Positions 10,628 through 21,835 of a DNA stretch of 64,000 bases are shown here, piece by piece. Below the pieces are notes generated by a model. That model did no database searches. It was given only the letters and a program-made list of their open reading frames with translations, and had not been told where the DNA came from. The stretch is from Alectoria sarmentosa. Lineage: Eukaryota; Ascomycota; Lecanoromycetes; Lecanorales; Parmeliaceae. Position numbers and translations under genes: made by a program. The stretch is from NCBI GenBank assembly GCA_009733775.1, contig WOGZ01000115.1, forward strand, positions 1 through 64,000, given 5' to 3'. Each line of letters opens with the position of its first letter. Position 1 is the stretch's first letter.

Positions 10628-12865
10628 ATGTCTGTCTTCAAGAAACATCGAGCACGTCGAGCAGGAGCGAAAGCCCCATACTTTGGCTTGACTGGAGGAT
10701 GGCTCACCTTCTGGGTCGTAAGCATCCTTTCCCACTTCCTTCTTTCTTTCCTTCTCATCCTCTTAAAACTCTTCTTGGAATCTGAAGACAAGTTGGAGGA
10801 GTAGGGACGCATGTTTTGCCCTTAAGCACATCTTCAAAATCAAGAATCCCTCTTCAATGCTAACTCCCATGTACTGTAGTCGGTCGCGTGTGCTACTGAC
10901 ATGACCTTATTTGGATACGACCAAGGCGTTTTCGGTAAAATTGTTTTCAGTTGTCAGCAGCAATGTAAGACTTCGCTGACCTGGAGTCAATGTAGGCGGT
11001 GTCATTGTGACTCCGGACTTCCTCGACACATTGAACTTATCAGGACCCGAGCATACTTCGCTTCTTGGGACAGTCACTGCTTTATACGACGTTGGTTGCT
11101 TTTTCGGCGCCGTGTACGTGTTCTCCGCGTCCAGATCTTGTTCATCTCCACTCTCAAGAAACACAAGTCTTGGGGTCCAGAGCCGCATACGTCTTTCAAG
11201 GCCCAAAACCCCGTCTTGGAAAACCAATGCTAATCCCAATCCTAACCCAGAGCCGCTTTCTCTCTTGGGGAAAGATTGGGCAGGAAGAAGTCTGTCTTGT
11301 TGGGAACGACTGTGATGAGTATCGGAGCCATCCTTCAGATCTCGTCCTACAGCGTGGCACAAATGATTATTGGCCGCATTGTTGCAGGTCTCGGCAACGG
11401 CTTAAATACTGCGACAGCCCCCGTATGGCAAGCCGAGACGTCCAAGGCCGCCTGGAGAGGCAAACTCGTGGTCATTGAGCTAATTCTGAACATTGCCGGC
11501 TTCTCTCTGAGTAATTGGATAACCTACGGCTTTTCCTACGTCAACGGCCCTGTTGCTTGGAGATTCCCACTGGCTTTCCAGTTCGTCTTCATATTCATTC
11601 TCTATGGAACAGTTCCCTGGCTTCCGGAAAGCCCAAGATGGTTGATCGCACACGGGCATGTTGAAGAGGCTGAGCAAATCATAGCTGATCTAGAGGCGAC
11701 GACGGTCGACGATGCCTATGTTGTCACAGAGTCAAAAGAGATCCAGTGGGCAGTCCAATATGAGCTGGAGAACGGCGTGAGCTGGTGGGACCTGTTGAGA
11801 GGCAAATCCGGCAATGGGACTTCCACCGTTCGTCGATTGATTCTCGGAGCTGGAGCCCAGGCAATGCAGCAACTCGCCGGGATAAACGTCACTAGCTATT
11901 ATCTGCCGACAGTGTTGATCCAATCTGTTGGGCTGAGCGAAAAACTGGCTCGTTTGCTAGCAGCGTGCAATTCCGTCAGCTATCTCGCATTTTCCATGAT
12001 TGGGATCCCCAACATTGAGAGGTGGGGCCGACGCAAAATGATGATCTACGCCTCCATTGGCCAGGCGCTCAGCTATATGCTCATTACCATTCTTCTGCGA
12101 TACAATGAGTTGCCAGGCTACAGTGGCAGCAAGCAAGTTGCCTCGGCATCGGTGGCCTTTTTTTTTACCTATTACATATGTTTCGGTATTGGGTTTCAAG
12201 GGGTTCCTTGGCTCTATCCCACGGAGATCAACTCCTTGTCCATGCGGACGAAAGGTGCAGCTCTGGGGTAAGTACATTTCCGGAGCAGGTATTCTTATAT
12301 TCTAGACCCACTCCATTCCCGGAGCAAATGATTCTCGAATTCCCTCCAGACTGTCCCATTTCTCGGATTTTTGCCTTCAAGGAATGCTGATTCTGAAATC
12401 TTGGTAGCACGGCGTCAAACTGGGCTTTCAACTTCATGGTTGTGGAGATAACGCCAATCGGCATTCAGTCCCTGCACTGGAAGTTCTACGTTATCTGGAC
12501 GATCTTTAACGCTTCTTTCGTTCCCATTGTTTACCTCTTTTACCCTGAAACCGCAGATCGAACCCTTGAAGATGTAGACCGTCTTTTCCGCGAAAATCAG
12601 AATGTAGGCTCTTTGTTACTGTTATCTCACATTACAATACATTTGCTGATGTTACACTTGCTAGATATTCGTTTTCAGAGATCCAGACGCCATATCCGCT
12701 AAGAGACCGTTGGCGTATATTGAGCACGAGCAGGCCGAGGTGCGGCGAAATAGTAGTGTTGTCAGTGCAAATCCAGAAGCCATGAAGCGGAGGATGGAGG
12801 CTCTGGACAGAGCGAATAGGGAGGCAGGCGAGGAGAAAGGGGCAGAAATGTTGGAAAAGGTGTAG
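10628..12865 (+). CDS. MFS sugar porter (hexose/lactose-type transporter)
   Basis: Six exons, join(10628..10717,10880..10934,10996..11113,11251..12267,12408..12603,12665..12865), 558 aa, all phases consistent. It is a plasma-membrane sugar/H+ symporter of the major facilitator sugar-porter family; the substrate is not predictable. Motifs: FGYDQGVFGG in TM1, LGRKK between TM2 and TM3, PESPRWL after TM6, the QQLAGIN motif in TM7, GRRK between TM8 and TM9, and YPETA after TM12. The C-terminus is a charged cytosolic tail. The ATG at 10628 begins a short basic leader before TM1. Introns 3 and 4 are long (137 and 140 nt); intron 4 is one of the shared-sequence introns listed separately. Convergent with TRP4. 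Confidence 0.9.
12268..12407 (+). repeat. candidate introner-like element (intron 4 of MFS gene)
   Basis: A 140-nt intron. Near its 3' end it has aatgctgattctgaaat, matching the 17-nt block shared with introns at 17173, 29243, 47675 and 48320. It also has the upstream words cccggagcaaatga (about 12319-12332) and ccctcc, which align with the intron at 29243 (ccgggagcagaagg, ccctcc) at similar distances from the branch site. The block spans the branch point but continues 8 nt past it, beyond ordinary branch-site consensus. Confidence 0.55.
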
Positions 12866-13193
12866 ATGTCTGTTGGAAGTCTGAGACGAGGACAGGTGTG
12901 AGTGGATGCAAAATTACAAAGGAGACACCGGGCATCTATCGGTTCCTGCCCAGGATCGTGGGACTGATTGAGAATGGAGCCGAGCACTCGCAGTTTGCCA
13001 TTCATGATGTGCAGTCACAAGGATCAGACCTTGTATCCTAGGAGCCTGTTTTTGACATCTCTCCCTCCTCGGCACGAACTGCTGGCTCGGTTTGCGGAAT
13101 TTTTGGGTTCGTCGTCCTCCTTCGTTGCAAGATATTGGACCAAGCCGTCAGTAGTCTTCCTTGAACGAAGACATGGCTCAAAGCTTTCTCCGC
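12866..13193. other. convergent spacer MFS/TRP4
   Basis: 328 bp between two convergent 3' ends. Expected to be 3' UTR only; nothing else seen. Confidence 0.55.
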
Positions 13194-14508
13194 TCAATTG
13201 CTACCGAGGCTGTTGTTCGATACTTCAACAAAGGCTTTCAAACTTGTCAGCGCCGCTCCACCTCCCACTGCCCATCTCGCCCTCCTCACACCTTCCTTCC
13301 ACCGTCCATTGCCTGGACCCCTCTCTGTCACCACAACCCCTGAATCCCCGAAACCCATGTGGCTGGTTTCCGCCTCGCAGATGCCACTTGTTACCAGTAT
13401 TGCTGCCGTGTTCATCAAGACGACTTGCAATATTGGGTCCTCCTTTTCGACCTTTCCTTCCAGTAGCCTCATCAAGATTTCTGCGTTGTCTTTTGGCGCG
13501 TCTCCCCCTCGTATTGCACTCAGCGGATGAATTGGGAACCCAAAGTCGGCCGGCTCCAGTTGGAAGTGCTCGATCACCATTTCTGCATCTTCAGAGTCCT
13601 CCAAAGGCTCATTGACCTTCCAGCAGTTCGTTACACCGGCACAAGAAATCTCATCCAGCCCTTCCCGCCCAGACACAACCATCGCTTTCCTCATGCCCTT
13701 GGCCTTTTGTGATGCCGATATACGTAATGCTTCTGCGAAGACAGGACCGAGCGCTCCTTCCGTAACACCAACCACGCGGGCTTCGACCAATTCCTCTATT
13801 GGGTGGGCCAGCGGGCCTAGCAGGTTGAAGATTGTGCGGATACCCATCTCCTTGCGCAGCGGACCTGCATAACGCATCCCGGGGTGGAAGTTGGGGGCGA
13901 AGAGGAAAGCGTAGGAAGACTTTTGATAGATCTGCGGGATATTCTGTGCATTGGAGGCTGTCAGGCTTGGCGGGGTTGGCTGTATGGAGGAGAGTATGTC
14001 TGCTGCGCCAGAGACAGAGGTCTGCGCGCGATTGCCATGTTTGGACATAAGAAGTAGAGAAGAGGCAATGAGTGAGGCGGTAGTGCTGATGTTGTATGTC
14101 TGGAGCGAGGAGCCACCTGTACCGACAATATCACACTGGCTGTCCACGTTAGAGTACGTTGACATTGAACACAGGCGAATGTACCAGCCCGCCATGGTAG
14201 GTCCCTTCTGCGACTCGTCGAGTCTTTACAACGTTCTTTAAGGCTGGTAAATCGACATGAAAGGCGGCCTTGCGCATCCGATCGGCACATGCTGCGAGTA
14301 CATCGGCATCCTTGTCCCGTGATGTTAGTGAGAGAAGGGTTAGGAATGTTGCAGCTTGAGCTGGGGAGAGGCGATCTTCGAAGATGAGGGAGAAAGCGTC
14401 GGCAATTTCATCTGCGCTGGTAGGTGTTTGCGGATTGTGGAGGCTCTTGAGGAGGGAGGTGATTGGAGTGTACTGGGAAGATTGGGGTCCCGTGGAAGAC
14501 ATGGTCAT
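13194..14508 (-). CDS. TRP4: anthranilate phosphoribosyltransferase
   Basis: Two exons, complement(join(13194..14135,14185..14508)), 421 aa. It catalyses the second step of tryptophan synthesis, joining anthranilate to PRPP. The N-terminal helical domain (SLLKSL, then LSPAQAATFLTLLSL) is followed across the 49-nt intron by CDIVGTGG, then KHGNR and SGAAD (PRPP-binding region), GPL with HP, and the acidic metal site GLDEIS. The splice joins GGL directly to CDIVGTGG, as the family requires. One oddity: the usual GTGGD loop reads GTGGSS, so the normally conserved Asp is Ser. An alternative start two codons in (MSST) is possible. Confidence 0.93.
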
Positions 14509-14905
14509 GGATGCCCTAATTCCTGGTCTCTATCATAGATTCAGGGAAAGAATTCTGCACGTCTTCGAGGCTCAAGACCTTAGACCTGTTGGCAATTGCA
14601 AAGTGCACAGCGACACATGGATTGGCGATGTTGAATGTTTGTCTGTAAAGTGTCAGTACTGAAAGTGTAACCCTGTCTAGGCCCGGGAGCGCAGCCCGCG
14701 AACTGTAAAGTAAGGTTCTTTAAAGTATGACGCCTTTCGTAAGGCTGGTGGCGATACGCTAAGAGTCCGGGATTACCTCTTAGCAGCTTAGATAGGGTGC
14801 TAGTACTAGTACTAGTTCCCTCGGTCGTCGGAATTTTACCATTTTTACCATTGATGCCATTTTAACCAACAGCTGGAACCGTACAGGTACAGAATAACAA
14901 GAATA
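14509..14905. promoter_or_regulatory. divergent promoter region TRP4/PBY1
   Basis: 397 bp between divergent starts. A ctagtactagtactagt-like short repeat lies near 14800-14817. No recognised Gcn4-type site or RNA gene. Confidence 0.5.
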
Positions 14906-17642
14906 ATGCATATACTTGTAATCAATGACGATGGGCCTCCCTCGTAAGTAGACGGTCCCAATCTTCTCATGCCCTTCGTCTCAATATTGTTATTAACCAA
15001 ACTCGAAGAAATCAATCCTCCCCTTATATCCACGCATTTGTACACACTTTACAGAAAGCAGGTCACCAAGTATCTGTCATATTACCCCACCAGCAGCGTT
15101 CATGGATTGGAAAAGCCCATTTTGTAGGACATGTCACCAAACCCACCTACTTTCGTCCCGGATCACTTCACCAGGATGACGGCACCACTCACCCAAGACC
15201 TCGGTCGTCTGGAGATGAAGAAGAGGAATGGGTCCTTGTCAATGGAACTCCAGCGACCTGTGCTCAACTCGGTCTTTATCATTTCTTCCAAGATAAATCC
15301 CCCATTGATCTGGTAATCTCGGGACCCAACTATGGCCGCAATTCTACCTCGTTGTTCAGCCTGTCAAGTGGCACTATTGGCGGAGCTATGGAAGCCGCCG
15401 TATGCCGGAAGAGGGCCATCGCCCTCTCCTTCGCCTTTTATTCTCGAGACCATGATCCAGAATTGATTGCTGGAGCTTGTCGTTTGTCTGTCAAACTCGC
15501 TGAGCATCTCTACAATCACTGGGATGAGGATGCCGACCTTTACTCTTGCAACGTGCCTCTAGTCGCTGATGTTGAGAACCACAAAGTCCTGTATACCAAC
15601 GCTTTGCAGAATTACTGGGCTTCTGGTAGTTCGTTCCAAGAGATTGAAGCTACCGAGGATGATGAAGATCCTCAAAACCGGGAGCAGGAGATCAGGGAGA
15701 GCGGGGAATCACAGAGCGCTGGCTCTCAGGGAAAGACGACGAGACACCAGCATCGGCACTTCAAGTGGGCACCAAAATTTGGCGATATACAGAAATCTAT
15801 CGACGAGAGTCCGCCAGGCAATGATGGATGGGCGATCCACCAAGGATATACCAGGTGATCTGCTTGTTGCACCGTAAATATGGTACTCCAGCCTCGCTAA
15901 TCTATTTCGCAGTGTGACTCCTTTGAAAGCAAACTACCTGCATGCATCCAACATATCGATGGGAGAGCTTAAGCTGTGAGTAAGTCAAGATGTAGATGCT
16001 CTCAAAGCCACATGGCGGCAGATGAGTGCTTGCAAATGTTCAAAAGAACTGTTGATGTTATCGTTGGCCGCTGCGATATGACAGCTACCGTTTCGATAAC
16101 CATGGCTTGGCCCTCACTCAAGTCCATCTTTGACCTCTCTCTCTAAGCGTTCTAACAACCTTCATGACCAGATATCCGGCGAACTCTCGCTCATCAAATC
16201 CCGTATTCTATGCCGTCATCGACGCAGACTCTTATGTGCTCCCGTTGATTCATAGCGCCCTCTCAGTGAATTTCCCTACTCGTTCCTATGAATTCATCGC
16301 TTCGCCCGAACAACTACCATCAGAAGTCAATAACTTGCTTCAAATCACACCGTACGAGTCTTTGGACTTCGCTCATCTTCTGAAACACCCCAAAACTACC
16401 TTGGCAAATAGCTACATCATCCGCAAAGCATTGATCCGCAAGCACTATCTACACAACACCATAACGAGCTGGTGGAGCAAGCATCCAAACGACACGAGTC
16501 TTAAAGGTCATGTGCCGCTGACGGTAGCGTTTGAAATTGATTATGCAGAATTCTTGGACGAGGCGCTTTTGGAGTGTTGGGAACTGAAGGAGAGTTGGGA
16601 GAAGGACGAAAGGGAGTGGTGGGTCTTGAAGCCTGGCATGAGTGACCAAGGACAAGGTGTGAGACTTTTCAGCGGTGAAAGGGAGCTGAGGACTATATTC
16701 GCAGAATGGGAGGCCGACGAGCCTGATGGCGAAGACGATGAAGATGTAGAAACTCCCCCGGCCATCGATGGTCAGGACGTGATTGGTGCAGGAACCATGA
16801 CCTCGCAGCTTCGTCATTTCATCGCCCAACGATACATACATCCACCTTTGCTCCTGTCCTCTCATGGAAAGCGGAAATTTCACATTCGCAGCTACGTACT
16901 CGCTGTCGGCGCACTCCGTACATACGTCTATAAGGACATGCTTGCGCTCTTCGCACCGCTGCCGTACACCGTGCTTGGCGCCTCATCTTCCAATACATGT
17001 TCCACGGCCTTGAACAACCCCGTAGACCCAATGGTCCACCTAACCAACACCTGCCTGCAGGATGGCAGTCGCGAAGGCAGTGTGGTGCGTTTCTGGGATC
17101 TGTCAGAAGACGCAGGCAACCTACCGGACCACTGGAAGAATGACGTTTTTGGGCACATCTGCCGCGCAACGGGTACGCACATCTCGGAGTCATTTTTTCC
17201 CTAATTTATACGACTTCTTAAGTCGTAAGATATAGTGCGGGAGCAAAATCCTGCTCCTACTCCCGAGACTTGTTTCATTAACCCAGGTTCTTGGCTTAGA
17301 TAAGCAATGCTGACTCCGAAATGCGCGGTAGGTACGCTCTTCGAAGCTGCGGCGAAGGAACAGATGATTCACTTTCAAACACTGGAGAATGCGTTCGAGG
17401 TTTTTGGGGTCGATTGGATGGTGGACGAGAAAGGCGTGCCATGGTTGTTGGAGGTCAATACCTTTCCTGATTTCAAACAGAGTGGCGACGCATTGAAAGC
17501 TGTCGTTCAGGGGCTGTGGAACGGAGTGGTTGGGATTGCCGTCAGAGGCTTCTTCACTCCTGAGGCCAAGGCAGAAGGACGGAGCGAGGAAGAGGAATTC
17601 CGAATGCGAAAGGTTTTAGATGTAGATTTGGGAAGGAGATGA
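14906..17642 (+). CDS. PBY1: SurE nucleotidase - tubulin-tyrosine ligase-like fusion (Pby1)
   Basis: Five exons, join(14906..14943,15009..15854,15913..15975,16172..17172,17332..17642), 752 aa. Residues about 1-320 are a SurE-type 5'/3'-nucleotidase (metal site NDDGP at 7-11, then ISGPNYGRN). The rest is a tubulin-tyrosine-ligase/ATP-grasp domain (WWVLKPGMSDQGQGVRLF, HLTNTCLQ, LLEVNTFPDFKQSG). In budding yeast the two-domain Pby1 is associated with P-bodies and Edc3; the same role here is inferred. The third intron (196 nt) decides fusion over two genes: the SurE part ends in a strong GTGAGTAAG donor, and a CTAAC branch and CAG acceptor precede the TTL part in matching phase. Without splicing, a TGA at 15977 and an ATG at 16164 would give two adjacent genes. 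The SurE half has an acidic, low-complexity insert. Confidence 0.88.
17173..17331 (+). repeat. candidate introner-like element (intron 4 of PBY1)
   Basis: A 159-nt intron carrying aatgctgactccgaaat, the best match to the shared block, just before the acceptor. It also holds gcgggagcaaaatcc (shared with the 29243 and 12268 introns) and gacttgttt (shared with the 48320 intron; gacttgtct in 47675). It can fold: tacgactt/aagtcgta near 17211-17229 is a perfect 8-bp hairpin, and ggagca/tgctcc forms a second. Confidence 0.6.
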
Positions 17643-17750
17643 GCGTCTCTGTGAACGAAAGCTCAACCCAAACGATAAGAAGAAGATCAACCAGCTCTCT
17701 AGCATTGAGCTCAGACCGCACTGTCCGCCGTCTGTGCGAACGCCGGCCCT

Positions 17751-19037
17751 TCACTTCTTCTTTGCCACTGCTGCCTTACTAAAGAAATCGCTCATCTTCT
17801 TCATCCCTTTTGTATCGACCTTCTTGAGGTCCTTGATACCTCTAGATTCGCTGGCCTTCTTTTTCTTTTCTTCCTCTTCCTTCTTCCTTTTTTTCTCTGC
17901 TCTTGCTTCTGCGGCATCATCGTCCTCATACATGCTCCTTTTCCGGCTGAAATCTCCGAGTGATCGCGAAGCAATCGCTTCGGCGCGCATTTTGGCAATG
18001 TCGGCAAGACGCTCGTCGAGTATCTTGAAGTCTAAATGGCTTTTGCCAGATGAGATCAATCTATTCAAGGCTCTTTCTATTGCTAGTGGGACGTAGCCTG
18101 ATATAATGTAGGAAAGAGCTGTGCGCAGCCGCAGAAGCTGGTAGAGCTCACTTGTGTTCGTCATGGGATCAACATCCTCTGGAACTATCGTTTCTGTGCT
18201 GGTTGATATAGCGGTAGCCGTCGACTCTGCGGAGTCGGCACTGGCTTGGGAGTTAATAGCATCGGATATGATTGACTCCGAGGTCTGCACGTCTCTCTGA
18301 GATCTTGTTGCATCAGAAAAGGAGCTTTCTTCGTGCTTCACAACCATGACGGGAGTCTCTAAGGCCTTGCGAATGAATCGTTCCTCCATGCTGGCCGGCA
18401 ACCCCTTTGCAATCACAGTCTTCGCTTTCCGCACCAAGTCGTGCAAAAGCTTCTCATCACTAAGACGATACATCTTCTCCTCTCCAGCGTCCACGGTATC
18501 ACATACGGCTCTCAATCTCTCCTCCATTGCTAAGCGCGTTTGCTCATGACTTGATATGTAATTGAAATGTTTCGACTTATCGGAGAGCTTTTCGAGGAGA
18601 TCATCCGCGGAAAGGAACAGTCTCTTGGATGTGGGTGATTTCCCTGAGGATTCATGAATGAATGAAGACAACAGCAGGAACAGGTGGTCAATAGGGGTCG
18701 CGATCAGCATTTCTGCATTCTTGACGGTGTAGCCGTCCGAGATTGACCTGTCATTGGCTTCCGCGAGCTCTGGCTTGGGCTTCTCCAGAGCTTTGCCGGT
18801 CAGCGCATTATCCTTCTGGCCTCCAGGCCTTGTTCGTCGGCCTATGAGCCAACTTCGACATGTAAGTTTTGGTGCCGCAACACGTGTGAGTTCGTAGAGA
18901 CCCTTGTCAGGGTCAAAATAGTATCGACATGGAGTCAACGTCCGAGGATGAGCCAATGTACAGATGCGGGCTTCCGGGGAGGCGTCTTCGGGCAAAATGA
19001 GGACTTTGGGAGGACCGTTAGCCTGTGGGATATCCAT
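17751..19037 (-). CDS. RNH202: ribonuclease H2 subunit B
   Basis: Apparently one exon, 428 aa from the ATG at 19037. RNase H2 removes ribonucleotides and RNA-DNA hybrids; subunit B is the scaffold that links the complex to PCNA. Features: N-terminal triple-barrel region (PPKVLILPEDASPEARI, then RYYFDPDKGLYEL and RSWLIG), a central helical part (ATPIDHLFLLLSSFI), a low-complexity stretch, a lysine-rich coil, and a C-terminal KKMSDFFSK resembling a PIP box without its usual Gln. The frame stays open upstream of 19037 but without an ATG, so a short upstream exon is possible. It is head to head with MCM10, another replication gene, over about 340 bp. Confidence 0.88.
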   Translation of the reverse strand: MDIPQANGPPKVLILPEDASPEARICTLAHPRTLTPCRYYFDPDKGLYELTRVAAPKLTCRSWLIGRRTRPGGQKDNALTGKALEKPKPELAEANDRSISDGYTVKNAEMLIATPIDHLFLLLSSFIHESSGKSPTSKRLFLSADDLLEKLSDKSKHFNYISSHEQTRLAMEERLRAVCDTVDAGEEKMYRLSDEKLLHDLVRKAKTVIAKGLPASMEERFIRKALETPVMVVKHEESSFSDATRSQRDVQTSESIISDAINSQASADSAESTATAISTSTETIVPEDVDPMTNTSELYQLLRLRTALSYIISGYVPLAIERALNRLISSGKSHLDFKILDERLADIAKMRAEAIASRSLGDFSRKRSMYEDDDAAEARAEKKRKKEEEEKKKKASESRGIKDLKKVDTKGMKKMSDFFSKAAVAKKK

Positions 19038-19373
19038 TTTCGAGTCGTGGACCGTCGATAGGGGGATGCATGCTGGCCGAGTCTTTATGTTTTTTGAAAG
19101 GTACCAGACTTTACTTAGACTCGCGACAAGCGCCACGCGACGCGACGCGCTTGTATTAACGCAAGACTGTTTTGGATCCTGTCCATGACCTGCCTGTGAG
19201 TAACTGTTCGATATTGACCTAGCGGTGTCATTTTATTTTACGAAAGTTGTTTTGGACGCAGTTGTAGCCATTGACTTAGGAGATTATGCCATAAAGTGTC
19301 AATGGCTAAGATCTAGTTGCCGACGGGCGAATAAAAAAAGGCTCTCGTTTCATCGACGTGAGTTGGGACTACT
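19038..19373. promoter_or_regulatory. bidirectional promoter RNH202/MCM10
   Basis: 336 bp between the start codons of two divergently transcribed DNA-replication genes. It contains the ACGCG array described separately. No other feature seen. Confidence 0.65.
19135..19149 (+). promoter_or_regulatory. three tandem ACGCG cores (MCB-like, MBF site)
   Basis: The sequence reads ACGCG three times without a gap at 19135-19149. ACGCG is the core of the MluI cell-cycle box bound by fungal MBF (Mbp1-type APSES factor), which drives G1/S genes. The array lies about 100 bp upstream of the RNH202 ATG and about 225 bp from MCM10. Function is inferred from motif and context. Confidence 0.55.
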
Positions 19374-21835
19374 ATGCCTGCTGGTATGGATTTCGACATG
19401 AGGAGAAGCGAATCCGCTGCTGATCGGGACTTTTAGGAGCCTTGGAGCCAAGATGGCCACCTCGATCGCCAAATGAGGCCCTCCTAAGCTCTCCAACGGG
19501 CCGGCAGAAAGTACGGCAATACCACAATCGGACCTCTCCCTCCCCATCGCCTTTGAAGAAATCATGCAGTACAGCCATTCTGGGTCAGATGAGACGGAAA
19601 GCGACCCCTCCTGATTCCCCTGGCGAAGATAATGGAGAAGAAGATGAAGAGACCTTGCAGTTGAAATTGGCTGCGATCGAGGCAAAGCTTAAGCTCAAAC
19701 GACTACAGCAAAGAAATAATAAAACCGTTGCGCCTGGCTCACGTGTCAATTACGAACATGGCGTTAACGATCGGAGCTCAAGAAAAGAGAACCTTCCACC
19801 GTCCTCTCAGAGCCGGGGGACATACGGAAAAGTACCCTTGGTCCGGCCCAAGTCTGCCATGGACGTTCAGATACCGGTATCTCCGCAAAGAAAGCATGTC
19901 GTGGCTGAGGAAGCACATTCGCCTGGGAGAGTATTGCTAGGCATCGACAAGGGTCTGAAGGGGAGGAACATTTCGTTGCGTCGCCCGCAGGGGTTACAGG
20001 CCAAAGACGAGGATCCTTTTCGAAGTACTGTGCCACTTGGTAATATTCCAACAAGTGTAGCACTTTCACGCAACTCCACTGTTCCTCAGTTGAGTCAATC
20101 GAATACGCCCAAATCCTTCAGCGAGAGAATTGCAGAGACGAGGCAGCAAGACAAGGCCCGCAAACAGACAGCGGATCAGTTGCATCGACAGAGAAGTGCA
20201 GGATTTGGAATCCAGCAGCAAGAGATTGATGCTTTTAAAACTGCTGCTGACAGTAAAGAGCAGGCTACGGAACGTCGATCAAAGCACGACCATCAGGCTG
20301 CGAGCACCGAATTCTCGAGAGACGAGGTACTCAAAGCTGTAAATGAACCTAGTGGAGGCCTGGTTCAACGAAGCAACACCGGTGGTGGTGTACGACGTGC
20401 TCAAGCCCTAGCCAAGGCTCCTAACGATATTTGGATGAATCCCAACGTGCAGCCTGAGATGCTGAGTGCTTCTCAATCGGCATCAAACGCTTCGAGGAAA
20501 AGGGTGCGATCACCAACACCGAAACCGAAAGCTTCAGATCCACCTTCGAGGGTATCTAGTCCAGAATTGTCCGCCTCTCTCTTCGAGCCCTTCTCATCCC
20601 TTCACCTCTCTACGCGCCTTCTGCCTCACAACTTTTTGACCAGTACTTTCTCCGAGAAGCACATCTTTTTGCTGCCGTCGCTCCTTGGCGCTGTCAAGTC
20701 TCCCGAATTTTTACTCCCCAATGTTCCTGAACCAGATCACGTAGTTCTCGCTATTATCGCGTCAAAGTCATCGCCTTTAAATCACAAAGGTGCTCACAAA
20801 TCCACAAGTGCAGAGAGCACCTCTGTCGCTGAAGCGGCCGACAGCGAGCAGAATACAAATGGGAAATACATGGTCCTTACGCTGACCGACCTAAAATGGA
20901 CCGTAGACCTCTTTCTCTTCGCGACTGGTTACACACGATTTCGGAAGCTCACTCCTGGAACCGTTGTTGCTCTGCTGAATCCTGACATCATGCCGCCACC
21001 ACCCGGTAGAGCGGACACCGGTCGCTTCAGTCTCAAGCTTGCGTCCAGTGATGACACCGTCCTTGAGATAGGCACCAGCCGTGATCTGGGATGGTGCAAG
21101 AGCAAACGAAAGGATGGCAAGCAATGCGGAAGCTGGATCGATAAGCGGCACACCGACTTCTGTGAATTTCACGTCGATATTGTCGTTGAGCGTACACGAC
21201 GAGGTAGAATGGAGGTCCAAGGTATGAGCGCGCCCTTTGCACCTGGTGGAAGGCGGGGAGGGAGAACAGGGCATTTTGGCGACAAGAGACGAGGACAGAA
21301 GTCCGCACGAGACGACGGAGTTTCCAGAGAAGGCTCTCAGTACGATCGCGGTAGTGCTTCCCGATATTTCGTTGCCCCCTCCATCCCAGGATTTAGTGCT
21401 GCTCAGCTATTGGATGCAGAGGGTGGGATTGAACGGGGAGGAAGTAAGGAGGAAAGGATACGCAAGCGACTGGCGGAAAGGGAGAAGGAGAATGAGATCG
21501 CAAAGAAGCTGGGAGAAGGGGGCAATGGAGCAGGAAGCGAGTATCTGCGCTTAAGGACAGGAGGCGAGACATCAGCGAAGAATGCGGACCCGCAGGCAGC
21601 TGATGCCGTCGACGCGACATCGCTTGGACTGCTGGGAAATAAATCGAGAAACGTCCACCTGAGTCCAATCATGAAGAAGAGGAAAGTCAGTGCACTCGCG
21701 GATGGCTCCAAGAAGAAGACGCGGTTTGTAACCGATCGGGGTATGAAAGAAGCCGGGCGGGAGAGCTTCGGCGGAGACATCGCCATGGAAGATGGGGACG
21801 AGGAAGACGACGATGACGGATTAGAAGTTGTGTAA
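19374..21835 (+). CDS. MCM10: replication initiation factor Mcm10
   Basis: Modelled as join(19374..19383,19437..21835), 802 aa. Mcm10 binds DNA and the CMG helicase and is needed for origin firing and elongation. The C-terminal half has the family's OB-fold (MVLTLTDLKWTVDLFLFATG) followed by a CCCH zinc finger (WCKSKRKDGKQCGSWI to DFCEFH, about residues 550-580) and a basic tail with KKRK. The N-terminus EPRWPPRSPNEALLSSP is family-like but has no in-frame ATG before an upstream TGA at 19421. The proposed 10-nt first exon (ATG CCT GCT G) with a GTATGG donor, a GCTGAT branch and a TTTTAG acceptor restores a start in phase. The 5' end is therefore tentative; the rest is secure. Confidence 0.87.
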
